A stretch of DNA of 64,000 nucleotides from Apostichopus japonicus (GCF_037975245.1 NC_092582.1:5062001-5126000), one strand, 5' to 3'; positions 48,878-62,069 are shown, counted from the stretch's first letter. The notes: generated from the letters alone by a model not told the origin. Made by a program: numbers and translations.

Positions 48878-50780
48878 TGCCCCTGTCACACTTCTGCGGT
48901 TTGGGCCAAGGAAGCGCTACGATTCTCTTCCGCGACTATCCGTGGTTCATCCGTAGTACATCCGTAACGAACCCGTAGCAAAACCGCGGTAGTCCGTGGT
49001 GGACCGTAGCGCTTCCGTATCCTCGTTTCTTCCGCAGCCCGAATTTTGAAATGTTCAAAAATTATTTTGAAATGTTCAAAAATCCATCGCTTGCCGCGGG
49101 CAACCGTAGCACAACCATAGGTTGCCTTATCACAACCGTGGCGACCGTAGCACAACCGTAGAATTTCCGCCAATGACCGTAGCCAGGAATGCACTACGGG
49201 GATGCTACGGATATGCTACGGTCATATCACGGTGTCCACGGTATCACTGCCGATTTGCTACGGATATACCATGGATGTGCTACGGATATGCCATGGATAT
49301 GACACGACAGTGTCTTGGTACCTGCGGTTATACTACGGGCACGCTGCGCCTGTGTTTCTGATGTTTCGGATATACTACGTTTGTACCACGGTATCTACGG
49401 TTTCGCTACGGTCTTACAAACTACACACATGTTTTTGCATGCTACCACGTTTCCAACATAACATAGTAGTAGTAGTAGTAAGTTGAGTCTCGTCTATCCG
49501 ACATGCTCAGTGATTAACCCCCGCCACGTATCACGATCTTGCCCAAGGTTCATTGCTTCCTAGAAATTATTAATGTTAACGTCCTTAAATTGCGACTTTA
49601 TTTTTCCCAAGCAAGGTAGTCACGGGCCTTCCTACTGGTTTAGCAGTATGTCTCAATGCTTCTCTTAAAGCAACCTTTGCTGGAGCGTCCTCCTGGAGTC
49701 TTGCTACATGACCAAAAAATCTCAATCTTCTATGTGCGACTATGAATGACCAAGGTGTTTGGTTTGTTTCATTGATAACCAATTGTTATTGGTCCATCTA
49801 ATGTTGAGAATATTACGATGTAGTCTCCTTTGAAAAGTGTCAATTTGCGATCAAGATCCTTCGTTGTGCCCCACAGTTCGCAATTGTACAAACAAATACT
49901 CTTTAATAAAGCCTCAAAAATCCTAAGCTTAATGTTTCGGCTTAGGTTTTTGCTATCGAAAATACTTGACAGTGTGTTGAAAGCACCGTTGGTTATACCA
50001 ATTCTTCGGTTAATATCTTCTTCGGTCCTCAGAAAGCTTCCAACATATTTACACTTCTTCCAACTTTCATTTCCTTTTCTTGTGATTGAAAATTTCTCAG
50101 TTTTTGTGCAGTTGATTTTCATAACATCGCCTGTATTAAATAGCTAGTCAATCGCCATTCCACGCGGAGACTCGACGCACTACACATGATGCTTCTCATA
50201 TTGCTCATATATCACCCTTCGTTATAACCAGTTCCTTACCCAAATGGTTCTTTTCTTTCTTGGGTATTTCGCTTTCTTCAAAACTGAAAGTAGACTGCCG
50301 CTAAGAGCATTGCTTCTTCTTCCTCCAAGAATTTTTCAGGCAGTTCTTTACTCGTAGACATGATGTAGATTTGGCTTCGTGGGGTGAATGTGTAGGTGTG
50401 AATAACAACAACGTAGACCTAAGTGACTGTGCCTATAATGGTATCTACAAGTGGAATAAATGTCATATCATAATCCCATAGACCATGGGACCATAGTTCA
50501 TCCGTAGCCACCGTAGCCTGCCCGTTGCTTGCCCGCAGCGCTTCCATTGATGCCGTAGTACAACCGTTGTGAGACCGTTACATAACCGTGACATTCCGCA
50601 GCGATTCCGTAGCATTTCCTAACTACATCCGTTTCTTTTCCTTGGCTCTTCCGTAGAGGCCGTAACAATCCCTCAGTGCAACCGTAGAACGTGTACATCC
50701 ACGACCAAAATACGTCTGTTGTGCTACGGTTCCCAACCGTAGCGCTTCCGCGGCCCAAACCGCAAAAGTGTGACAGGGCA
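48878..50780. mobile_element. ~1.9-kb TIR transposon with CCGTAGCAC arrays, hosting a nested insertion
   Basis: Left end TGCCCCTGTCACACTTCTGC and right end (complement) TGCCCTGTCACACTTTTGC continue as inverted repeats through GGTTTGGGCC and GGAAGCGCTACG, about 45 bp in all. TA flanks both ends (48876-48877 and 50781-50782), a possible 2-bp target duplication. Inside, dozens of CCGTAGC or GCTACGG words line both arms. A non-LTR retroelement fragment is inserted in the middle. No transposase was seen. Confidence 0.82.
49466..50124 (-). pseudogene. 3' end of a non-LTR reverse transcriptase, nested insertion
   Basis: The frame 50122-49769 carries KINCTKTE, WKKCKYVGSFL, RIGITNGAFNTL, KLRIFEALLKSICLYNCELWG. 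A shift near 49840 leads to FQRRLHRNILNIRW and then, in the frame ending 49585, PWSFIVAHRRLRFFGHVARL and APAKVALREAL. These are thumb and C-terminal blocks of a family of non-LTR RTs. The relic ends in a (TAG)n-type repeat near 49466. It sits inside the TIR element at 48878-50780, so it inserted later. Confidence 0.8.
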
Positions 50781-51780
50781 TAATAATTCCATATATCTGG
50801 CGCAGCTGGTTGATTATACTTGACTCCTCTCTATAACGGTCTTGGTCTTTGTGTGCGCCTTTTGGTACAACAAAGCTACCGAACCAGAGTCGCACAAGTT
50901 CCACACCAACAGTACGAGTCGTGTGATCTCTTGTTGTGTCAACTATCATAAACTCTGCAAATGTGCCTGTCATAACTATTACATTTTGTTTTCTCTGTAT
51001 TATGCCACCTTCACTGCAATAATGTGAATTGCAAGTGAACTTCAAGTGGCTTCGTCGCCTACAGTGTACCCGAATTCCTTTTGATATTCTTACTTGGTTT
51101 GGACGTTTTTCATCTCTGAAATCATGTATGTTTACGCCTGCAACCATACATGGTTAATTGCATTTCACTCCAAGGACTGATGCAACGTTTCATCAGGTAT
51201 GTCTAAGACTGTAGACGAGTATGTTTTAGTCTCCTGACCATAAATCGTGATAGTCGTCTGTCGAATTCCATTACCTTCGTTTTCCTTCCACTATCTGACT
51301 CACATTCGTACATCTTTTGATTCCTATCGAAGTCTTGCCAATTTGGTTCAGACGCCACATCTCCAGAAGCGTGCCCATATTTGGAGCTCTTTGTTTCTTT
51401 CCAATGACGATCTTTGCCGCCCAAAGATTGCATTCTCATTAGCTTGGTTTTGGCGAGATATACCGATAAAATTGAACTGAATTGGGCAAAACACATTAAA
51501 ATCTGGTTTCAGGTGATCCTAGTTTGATTGCCGATCTGTTTGGAAGATGTCACATACCTAAGAGAGTAATGTCTTTGTAGACAATGAAGTAAATTTAGCG
51601 GCAGATCTCGAGTTCACGGCAGGTATTAACCAGACTGTAGATCATGGAACTCCAGTTCAGTTGAGCTACTGTAGCGGTGCGTTGCTTTTGCATATCAATA
51701 CTCTGCTGGAATAATTGTGATAATTGTGATTGTGATAGCACCTATAGCTGAGAAATTAGCACGATGAAAGTTTGCTAAGG
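50781..51780. other. Low-identity region between the TIR element and the Gypsy relic
   Basis: Minus-strand open frames at 50623-51147 and 51203-51496 are fairly long but I do not recognise them. They may be heavily decayed pol sequence of the neighbouring Gypsy relic; no RNase H or integrase motif could be confirmed. Confidence 0.35.
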
Positions 51781-51789
51781 TTCAGCGAT

Positions 51790-53874
51790 TCTGTTAATCT
51801 TGCAAGGGTTTCCTCAAAACTTCAACCGGAAACCATGAAGGTAGATCAATACTGTCTGGAAGCTTTTGTCCCCAAATGTTCAACCCAACAGCCTAAGTTG
51901 AAGCAGTTCCGCAGATGAAAACTAATGGCATCATGGTAAATTGACTAAAGTCCATCTCAGTGCCAACTCGCAAGTCATTCGTCTGAACATCGGCTTTGAT
52001 AACTGATACGTTGTGCTAGTAGAGGTGAGCTAAATCCACTGGTAAGAACGTTAAGCGCCTTCTCAACTCGCGGTACGGATTAATCATCACGATGTGTCTT
52101 TGGATTCAAGGACCTGTAGTCTCAATGTACACCTCGTTACTTCCTCTCTTTTATCTCGCCAAAACAAGTGTAGAAGCATAGGCCATGTTTGATGACGGTT
52201 GTTACAACACCTGGGTCTCACAATTTCTGTGATCATCTCTTTCCATTTGTCCTTTCACATACACTTTTGTGGTGAAATCTGACGAGGTCATCAGCGGTAG
52301 TGTGAATTCGATATTCAACACGGGTACAATACAGTACCTCATGTCATAGTCTGACTTGTTGAAAGTGCCAGTAGTACATTTAATCATCCGATGTTTGCCT
52401 TTGCTGATATATCGAAGCTTATTTACTTCTTTAAGAGCTGCAGGTATTCAATAATAATAGTAATAATAAAGATGCTCACAAATAACATACAAAGGATAAG
52501 ATGCCAAAGGTAAAAGTCAGTTAGAAGTCGTTGGGTTCTAGAAACAGATGAGTCTTCAGAGTTGCCTCGAAGGACACAAGGGAAGTATGATGGATCCAGG
52601 TCATATCTTCCAAAGATGTTGGGCAGCAGAAGCAGGGCAGCGTTTTCCCCAGGATCTGTTTGTTGACTTTATGATGGGAAGTCGTTTATTTCGGAGAGCG
52701 CAATTCACGAGGTGCATTTTACATGCCTTTCATCATTATTAATCGACGCTTCCTTCATTCACAGTTCAAAGATGGTGTACTGTAGATATATATTCGCTAG
52801 TAAGTTGAATGCTGCGAGAAGGTATTGAGGGGTCGGAGATACACACCTTCCCCAGACAAATTCATAGCATGGACACAAATCTGACCCGAACTTTAAGATT
52901 CTTCTGGATTTGAATCCGATACAATCATAGCCTCCTATGTTGATTTTGCTGTGCCTGTAATGATGACTGTAGATCTAGACGGGGTCATGATTGGCTTCAC
53001 ACCTATAACCTTGGACAAATGGATGAAGTCATTCCTTCCTGACATGACCTCTATTGCTGAATCGATAAACCATAATCAACAAACCAGATTTAGCCTAATA
53101 GCCTGATTATAGTTCTCGAGTAATATTGAATATATTAAAATCATTGACATCTGGAACCTCCTCCTCCTTCCTGTCTTCCAAAGGAATACTCTTGGATCTT
53201 CCACACACAGTCCATACCCTGCAGAGAATATGATGTATGCACTCATATCACTCATATCACTCACTAACTGTTACCCAAAAGAAAATCGGCCCTGTTTTGG
53301 TAGAAACGTCTTTACCGGTGTCTACCAGATACGTCAGCTCTGCCTCTGAACCCTTGGAATAATCACTGGACATTTTCCACCAATATTCGCTATGGTAGTG
53401 ATATTTCCTTTTAATCGGTTGTAACTGCTGCAAGATTCTCTGTAAAAGTCCCTGATGAGTGTTAGGGTTTCCAAGATACCGTGCAAGTTACTACTTTGTA
53501 CCATTCATTTCTTGCCTTCTATTTGCTGACATCAAGTAAAGACTAATTTCGACATTCAACATTCAATCGTATTACCTCTTCCTTGTAAGGCTTCTTTCTT
53601 CAATGAACTCTGGCAGCCTCACCCTTCATGGTACTCTCTACTTGTTTGGAAAGATGCCACCAGCTTATATGTGGCTTATCTGTCTGTGTAGCTGTATAAC
53701 TTCACAGGTGATGCTAAGAATCGCTGTCCCCCTGGCTGTAGAAGTAAAACCTTTGTTGTAATTGAGCGAAAGATCTGCCATCACCGAACAACTTCCACGT
53801 CTTCCAGTCCCCTTGCTGTAACCATATTACATTATCTGTCACGTTCCCGGTGATGAAATTCGCTTGGTCTGCTG
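51790..53874 (-). mobile_element. Highly decayed Ty3/Gypsy-like retrotransposon
   Basis: Read from high to low coordinates on the minus strand. At 53874-53714 there is a gag-like segment (WKTWKLFGDGRSFAQLQQRF). At about 53490-53270 an open frame ends in an aspartic-protease motif LVDTGKDVS (DTG codons within 53314-53325). At 52215-51790 RT scraps appear in shifting frames: ASTLVLARKK, SLN-KTHRDD, PRVEKALNVL, DLAHLY, and FGDKSFQTVLIYL, where the YLDD box has decayed. The order gag, PR, RT and the VLARKK and DLA-Y words identify Ty3/Gypsy. Many stops and shifts are present, and LTRs were not found. Confidence 0.65.
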
Positions 53875-56158
53875 TCCTTCTGAATCGACATCTAGTTCTT
53901 CATCTCAGATTTCGTCATAAAATTTCAGATTATCTGTGACTTTAGGACGTCCTCGTAATTGCTCAATTGTTCTAAGGTGTTTAACATATGGTGACTAAGA
54001 TTGACTAATCTAGTCAGTAGTGGAATAGTGTAAAAGATTTGTTAGACTTACTACTGCCAATTAAGTGTTCGGTGTCATACGTGACATATTAATTTGATTA
54101 TACAATCATGTCTTTCGTCCCATTTTGCTTAGTATGAAATCATGGAACAATTTTTAGACAGAGTCCATTTTGGTTTCCCGAGAGGGAAAACTATGGAGTC
54201 ACTCTTTACCGACCTTGCAAAATGGTCAGGGAGGCCGCGAATTGCAAAGTCGGCAATGGCTACAACGTGGATCGCAAAGTCGGTAACTACTATTACAGTT
54301 AGATTAGTCCAACAACACAGCATACAGATACGATGTACTCAAAGCCGAAGCCAAAGTGAATTAATCAGGTCACATAGCCACAGTCTATACATACTAAGTT
54401 CTTCAATAATGCCCTTATTACCTCTCTGGAAACATTTCATACTGTAGTTTTGATTATCGATTGGTAATGTGTTTTATATCCAGACTCTACATCTGACTTA
54501 TTTCATGGGCGGACCACGCCCTTCCCTCTGAAGTTGTGCTTGTCTGATCATTTAAAGTAAACATTAACATAGTCCACACAAGTCTATGGAACTATTGGAG
54601 AGGCGTTGGCGTTTCTCATGTTGCTCTTTACAAACCAAATAGCAGTGTCTTTCACGGTTATTTCGCGAATCACCAGTTCATCATCAATCCTGATTCGTCT
54701 ATCAACTTCATCGACATTTTGTCTCATCGAAGTTAACCGATTTATCATCGTCCTCCATCATTAGAAAATTAGAAAAGTTTGCCTCTAGTCTTCCGAATGC
54801 AGAGTAAAATATGTTGAAGATTATTTTTTTATTACAGAAAAGACGTCACGCGAATGATCTGATAATGGACCGAAAGAAAAACACTAATAATAGATATAAT
54901 GTACCTAGATATCAGTCAACCACTACACACCAAAGCAGTCGTCTTTTGAATAGACCCCTCTTACTTACTATGACCACCTCATGCAATAGGTGATATGATA
55001 TATATAAATATGATTAGTCTCACTTTCCCCAACAATAACATCACATTAATGCCGTCACGTATCTAGGAATCTTCGTAAAAAGGAAAGCTGTCTTCACAAT
55101 CAGGGCTGCGTAAAAGACGTTCGAATTTTTCTGGTCATTTCTGCCGACTACGACATTTTGTGTCAGGTTCATAATGTCGAAAACATTTGTTCTATAAACA
55201 AATTGCTGCAAAATAAACAAAACGTACACAGATGCTGTGAGTAAATGAGTAATGGAAACAGTTCGTAATAAACATTGCAGACAATGGCTATACTGTTGTA
55301 CGTCATTAAAAAAAAACTAGTCACGTGAATTACATAAGGTGCAATATACGGTAAGCCCCCCATACCACCCCACCCCCTCTTAGAGCTGCTTCCCCAAAAA
55401 CTATTAGAAACGAACGAAATACCATGGAATCACTCAATACACACAACTAAAAACTGATAATAAACGGTATTTTCTGAACTAAACGTTATATTTTCATGGC
55501 ACTCGAGTGGGAATGTGGTATTATTTTTTAGTCTCGGTGATCCTAAAGTGGGTACAAAGATCTCAATTGGGCCGCAGGTGCTAATCATTATATTAATCAA
55601 TTAAACTCCTACCCAATCTCCCTGAGCAATATGGTACATGTCAGCCCGGATTTCTTAGCTTAGCTTCTTAGCTTTGCAATGTGCTATTCGGAAGTGTTCT
55701 GGTCAAAATCAACAGCCTGTCACAGTAATATTTAAAACGCTAAAAAGAAGTGTTACACAAAATTGCAGCCCTTGGACTACATTACAGCTGGTGAAAGGCT
55801 ACTACTACAGGCCCATGTTGGTCGTCACAGTTTATTTAAACTTTTTGGTGGTTGTTTATGCAAGTTTTTGTAACTTGAAGTATCATCTGATTATTGGCAA
55901 CAACCTCATTGTTCAATAAAAAAAATGATTACAACGCCAATCGTCTCAGTCATGAATATTTGCTATCTTCTTCCAATTGTCGAAGAGTACGATATTTGGG
56001 TAAGATAACAACCGTGAAACCCATGACTCGTGTACCGTGATTCTACCGCGATACCGTGACGATCATTTAAGTTGCCCCCTGGATCCTTCAAACTAATAAA
56101 TGCTGATGAATCAGCTCAGAAAATAATGTAAAAAGAATTATTAGTATTCCATCTTTTC

Positions 56159-56160
<2 letters not shown>
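53875..56160. other. Intergenic, no confident gene
   Basis: Minus-strand words such as DHFARSVKSDSIVFPLGKPK at 54129-54323 look protein-like but match nothing I can name and could be 5' Gypsy sequence. No exon is supported. Confidence 0.35.

Positions 56161-56244
<84 letters not shown>
56161..56244. repeat. (TA)n microsatellite
   Basis: An uninterrupted TA run of about 84 bp. Confidence 0.97.
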
Positions 56245-56245
<1 letters not shown>

Positions 56246-56256
56246 CTATGGATCCT

Positions 56257-56492
56257 ACCTTAGGTCGACAGTTACATTGACTTACACACTAAATTTAATC
56301 TAACCCTAACCCTTTTTTCTAACCCTAACCCTGAACCGACCCTAACCAAAACTTTTAAATGAACGTTTTAGAGGACGGAGAACATTATAAAGCTATTTGC
56401 GACAATAAAAAAGTGTCTTAAAATGGTAGTGAAAACAACCTAAGGTACACTGTTGACCTAAGGTACACTTTTTTACCATAAACTGTCGACCT
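56257..56492. repeat. Inverted repeat enclosing telomere-like CCCTAA repeats
   Basis: The left arm TTAGGTCGACAGTT pairs with AACTGTCGACCT at the right, and an inner ACTGTTGACCTAAGG repeats the motif. Between them 56299-56348 contains six CCCTAA or close variants (CTAACCCTAACCC twice plus GACCCTAACC). It may be a small MITE with an internal telomere-like array. Confidence 0.65.
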
Positions 56493-59164
56493 GTCTCTTA
56501 GTCTCATGTTCTTTCAATCATCAATAAGGTTACGTTAGACTTGAAATTATATAAACTAATATCATATATAAATATAAATCATGATGTCAAGGTACTAGAA
56601 CAAAATCACCAAGGCATTCAGTTAGATTGCGGATTTGCCCATGTAATTATCACTAGATTATGACTACCTGGATGGGATACAGCCACACATTTCTTTGAAC
56701 ATAGATCCAATCAATTTAAGGTTGTCATGAACCACGTATGACAAATTAATGTTCAGCTACAACACACCTAACATCGTCGACATAAACTTCTCTAAATCGT
56801 TTTCACCTCTAGGCAAAATACGTTCCTGCGCTGTGAAACCTTTTCGAAAGTGTTTACGATAGATAAGACTGATTTAATGTTGGACTTCCTGATAGTGTTA
56901 TGATGACCATCCTTGAATTCCTTTTGGCGTTCCATGATGTCGAATGTATCCGAAACTATTTGTGTTACGGTGTTACGAATAAATAATTCTGCTTATTTGG
57001 GGTAAAAATATACATCATCCTACGGTATGTATATAAATCATTCAAAAGTTCTGTTTACACCGAAGTAAGCACAAAGTGGCTTACAGGATACTAAAGTAAC
57101 TTTCGGTACCTTGAATACCACTGCCAGACCAAGCTTAACATTGAAGAAGATCGGTACGGTAGTATAGTCAAATAATGTCGACTGTAAATGTATTGCCAAG
57201 TGGTTTGGGGTATGAGCTTTAGAATTCCCCACAACTAAGCAGTTAATCGAACTCGTCATTAATGCATGGTATGAAGAAAAATGTCGTTCAGTTTATTGCC
57301 GATATCATTGTATAAAACATGTATAGATGTACATAACATAATATACAATCTTTACATATCTACAATAGTTACAAAACTGGGAATGATGCATAAAGCTAAC
57401 TTTTAACTTGTTGCGGACATGAACATCTAGAACGTCACCCGCATTGACTGGGAAATGTTGTCCTTTCTAGGATCATATTAAGAGTTTATACTTGTCTTGA
57501 CGGCCTTGATACTTTCTGATATGAGAATACTTCATAAAGAGATTGATACAATCCTACTGTTGCACCAGTATCACGACGGAATCAGTGATTAATGGTATTC
57601 AATGTCACAGTGTAGACGTACACCTGATTTCCTATCCTGATGCAACAACAGGGCTGAAATAATCTCAGCTAGCAATAGCCTGCCAAACAATTGGCCTTCC
57701 AAACTCTGAACTTGAACTCGCGAAAAAGGCTCATTATGGAGCAAATACCGTCACGTGGCCCTATACTCACAAACAGGAGATATGATACGGCCAAAACTAC
57801 GGCAATCGAGGCAATATAAATAACGAACAATTACCACTGCTCGCCGGAAAATGAATGAATAAATATGTTTGCTTGCGGCAATACACTATTTCTAAATATA
57901 TAGAGAGGTTACCGAATGCACTTTTGGTTGTGTTTCAAACATATCTGGGAATACAATGTTATTTGATAACTGGGGCGAATTGGTATGCCGGCTCGGAACA
58001 TGCGCATGCGCCGATATAGCCACATAAAAGTGCCACCGGCTTGGTATGTGACCTACTCCGTCCCTGGCTGGTGACGGACATCACGAGAAATATTTCGACA
58101 TTACGTTTTAAACAATCAACATCAATTTTCATAAAAGTGAAGTAGGCGTAAAGGTGAAAGTCGGTATAGCTTACGAAACCTGTGGATTGTCAAACTCTAT
58201 CCACTGACTGAAGATGTCGTGACGTTTGTTTACCAGGAACGTAATTTCGTGATACGGTATCCGATACAATATCAACTCACTTTTAGTTAACTATATATAG
58301 CGCAAACCACATAGATAACCAAACACGCAATTCCATCACAGAACGTTCCGACATGAATATGGATCTTTTGCGCATTCCATGCAACACTTTCCAGTTCTTA
58401 TTTTTTCTTCAACAACAGAAAAAGTTTAAGTCGTGCTACAATTTGTCTTCACTTTTTCAACAATCAAGCCCACTGTTTTCTTGTGTAATCTTTCAACAAA
58501 GAGGCACTATTTAAATAGCCTACTATATACAAAGTGCACAGCCTTGATTACAATAATTGAGAAAGGGGTACTTCTATTTTGAAAAAGGGGCACTTTTGAG
58601 GGTGTTCCTATTGGGATCTCATGTGCCCCCTGTTACCCGTTGTTCCCCGCCCACTCCGCATCCCAGCTCCGCCTTCTCTGTTCCACGGCCTACTATATCA
58701 TAAAATAAAGGCTACACACCACAAACTTAATCCGAATTTAGCATTGAGCGCACCGTTTAGCACCGTTGGTTAGTACGCATTTCTTGACACCGAATCTTAA
58801 CACTTTTGTCAAGTTACGGTGGATAAATACTTATGAGGCATATTGTACACCAAAAAATAATTTCGACACTTTACGAAAACGCTTTTAATTCAGCATAGTC
58901 CTGGTATGTACTGACCTATCATCTTCATAGTCTGAATTCGAAGGTTTGGCCATCAAGTCTGTTAGTAAGAAGTAAAAAGGATTCATTTCATCTTCGAAAG
59001 CACATTCTGATTGTGTTTATTCATTCAACATCAAATGTGAATAGGACTTATTCTATTAAATTTGGAAGATATCCATCTTACGACTTGTACTGAACTATTT
59101 GGAAGAAAAAAATAATGAAATAAGCTAGCCCGGGCTTTCATTATGTTCTAAAAGAAAAGTTCAA
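56493..59164. other. Intergenic, no gene recognised
   Basis: Mixed AT-rich sequence; neither strand shows a recognisable exon, RNA gene or terminal repeat. Confidence 0.45.
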
Positions 59165-59180
59165 ATGAACAGAGCCTCTT

Positions 59181-59307
<127 letters not shown>

Positions 59308-59330
59308 TACTCGCTCTACTTCTATGTTTT

Positions 59331-60184
59331 GTTCACTTCTGCAGTATGAAGTATATGGAGCGCGAAAAGGGAAACCATATTTCGCTGTCTAAACTAAAGT
59401 TGTTGCTGCTGTTTTATCATGTTGTTGCTCAAACTTACGTTGTTGTCTAAACTTACGTTGTTGTCTAAACTTACGTTGTTGTCTAAACTTACGTTGTTGT
59501 CTAAACTTTCATTGCTGCCTAAACTTACGTTGTTGTCTACGTTGCCGTCTAAAGTTGGTTCCGTTGTCTAAACTAACGTTATTGCCCAATCACGTGATAT
59601 TAAAAATATGGGCATTTCGCGCGAAATTCGACTTGCGCTGTATATACATACACGTCGTTAATTCACTGACCAATTACGAAATAGTCAGTAAGATTGACAC
59701 ATATCCCGACCCAATTACAAGCCGGTCAACGCTCTCTACCATGCTACATACATGAGCTGACCCCGCCCACTTTGCTCCTCTAGTAACTTCCCGTATATGC
59801 GAAGAACAAAGGCGGCCTTGTCCACGGGACTGCTTTCCTAAACCCAGGCAGCAAGAACCAACCCCCTGCGTATAGTAATCATATGAAGCCCACGTGGTAA
59901 AGCAATTGTTGAACAGCGCCGATGGCAACAACGTAAGTTAAGACAACGAAATCAGTTTGCCCTATAGTCGCGCGTGCACGCGCGAAAAGGGCAAACTGAT
60001 TTCGTTGTCTAATCTAAGTTTGTTGTTGCCTAAACTAAAGTTGTTGCTGCTGTTTTACCATGCTGTTGCTCAAACTCACGTTGGTGTATAAAATTCCGTT
60101 GTCTAAACTTACGTCGTTGTCTAAACTTACGTTAAACTTAGCAACGAAATAAGTTTGCCCTTTTCGCGTTCCATAGAAGTGAAC
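59331..60184. mobile_element. Fold-back element with TCTAAACTTACGTTGTTG repeats
   Basis: The termini GTTCACTTCT and AGAAGTGAAC are inverted, followed inward by ATGGAGCGCGAAAAGGG and CCCTTTTCGCGTTCCAT. Inside, an 18-bp word (GTTGTCTAAACTTACGTT) is tandemly iterated at 59400-59580 and again at 60010-60140. At 59941-60010 a perfect 23-bp inverted repeat surrounds a 16-bp CG-rich palindrome. This looks like two related small elements arranged head to head, or one fold-back element with an internal copy. Confidence 0.75.
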
Positions 60185-61682
60185 GGTGCTGAGATCTCGA
60201 TTGAATAACACTGAATAAGCGAGTCCCCTCCAGAATAATAGTATCACCCTAAAAAAACGTAGCATAATAATTTTAGCTCTGTGAAAAGATCAAACATACG
60301 TATCGAAATAGACCATTGGTTCGAGTCGCAAGAAGATATTAGAGGACAAGGAAACAAGACAGTAATCCTAAAGAATATAGTAATTGTACTTACCACCAAA
60401 CCTGACAAAAAACAGAACAATCACGTGATTTCTCTTTACTCCGACTTGTTTTTGGTATAGTTACAGTTGGCTATATCCTCACACTGAAAGTATAATATGC
60501 AAGTAACTTAAAGAGTCATAGGATTCATACACTATACGGAAGAGTTAAATGGTCGACTAAAGCTAAACGAACCAAACAAACCTTTTTAGATTTACTAAAA
60601 GAATTATCGCTTTTTTTCTTTGGTGGGCATGGTCAGCTCCCGTGACACAAATCCCCCCCCCCTGCCCCCCCCCACTCAGCATTGCAAACACTGTGTGTAG
60701 GATTACCTTTCGCAGGCCGGGACCTCAAAACTGAGACTGCACCTACTCTGTGACATTAACTGCAGCGGCTGCGCCAGGGAGGGAGTTTGAACAGGTGTGG
60801 TGGGCAATGCCCCCCCCCCCCCATCATGATGCTCTCCCCAGCTTACCCCTTCCCCCTGGGTCGGCTGCGATTAGACAAAACTGAACACTTTACTTGACGT
60901 CCAGACCAGATTTGGGTATATTAAAGGATGAGAAAATGTTACACCTGTGTCCCCTGCACCCCATGGACATGGGCCTTGACTGGACATTTCTTATTGGAAT
61001 GTTTCAGTGTTTAAGTTAAAAAAAAGCTACAAAATGTACTCTCAAAGCACATTATATCTTCCGGGCTTCAAATACCTTCCACAGAAATGAATTTCCTCTT
61101 TCATTCTTAAATTCACTACGAGAGATCATGAAACTCCAATGTTCTACAACTTCTGGCCGGGGGGGGGGGGAGTATTTCCCCTGGTCCCCGTCAGGGCTTT
61201 GAAATAAATTACAATGCAGTTAATTTCTCTCTCGCACGTTTTTTTTGTTACCTTAAACTAGCTACGAAAGAGCAAGAAATATCTGAAAACGTTTGAGCCA
61301 ATGAGGATCCGCAGATACATTCCAAAGAAATGTAAGTGTACTTCCTCATTCGTTATTATTAAGCAAGTCGCAACTTTTGTTGCTTTATTTTTCGAAGCAT
61401 GGCTCAGCTAGTCACCGCAGTCGGCCGCAAATTGCCAATCCGGTCTCGAAATCGATCAATATCCCTCTTGAAAAGTGGTGAAATTTACGACCTTGGTTTT
61501 TTGACATTAAAGTTTCGTCATAATATTTCATGCACAAATTAAAGCATTCGTAATTTAAAATTGATTCACATATCAAGCATGGGGTGTAGGTATGGTAGAA
61601 CATGCTCCCTAAACTTGCTCGTAATGTGCAGTTTCATCAGGTCACGCGTTGTTGCAACTGTTTGCTGGCCCCGGTGAACGGC
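60185..61682. other. Intergenic, C/G homopolymer tracts
   Basis: C-runs lie at 60652-60677 and 60811-60822 and a G-run at 61159-61170. No exon or element ends could be paired. Confidence 0.4.
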
Positions 61683-62069
61683 CAGTGGCGGAGCGTCCAT
61701 ACAGTCGGGGGAGGGGGCGAATGCCCCCCTGACGGACTCAAATGGACTGCTGGCGCCCTTTTCAGCTCTTTACCACTTTTTACTTATTCGCGATTATTGA
61801 CTTTTTTTTTTATTGCACTCTCATCTACATATTGACATTTGTCACATTTTGTTGGTGCAATTTGGCGATGCGCATATTTATTCTTCGTTTATCTGCGAAT
61901 TAGCCAGGCCCTGAAAGGGTCATTTCCGGCGATCTAGGGAGTATCTTTACTCAAAACAATTCTGTACGCTCCGCGCCAACCTGTGGTGGCGCTCCGCTTA
62001 GATAGTGTCGAAAGCGCCCCTACAGACCATTCTCGCCCCTCCTGACCAATGCCCCTAGCTCCGCCACTG
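61683..62069. mobile_element. hAT-type MITE, copy 2 (inverted relative to copy 1)
   Basis: Termini CAGTGGCGGAGC and GCTCCGCCACTG enclose 387 bp whose interior is the reverse complement of the element at 28945-29338: GACGGACTCAAATGGACTGC, CTTTTCAGCTCTTTACCAC, and GGCGCTCCGCTTAGATAGTG all recur. The flanks TGAACGGC and GGTGACCC do not form a clean target duplication, so this copy is older or rearranged. Confidence 0.9.

Noticed and set aside
54129..54447. Protein-like frames on both strands
   Set aside because: Neither shows a nameable domain. They may be part of the decayed Gypsy element but cannot be placed.
60386..60400. An 8-nt TRAF micro-exon on the minus strand with good splice sites
   Set aside because: Eight nucleotides are too few to support without transcripts; chance is likely.
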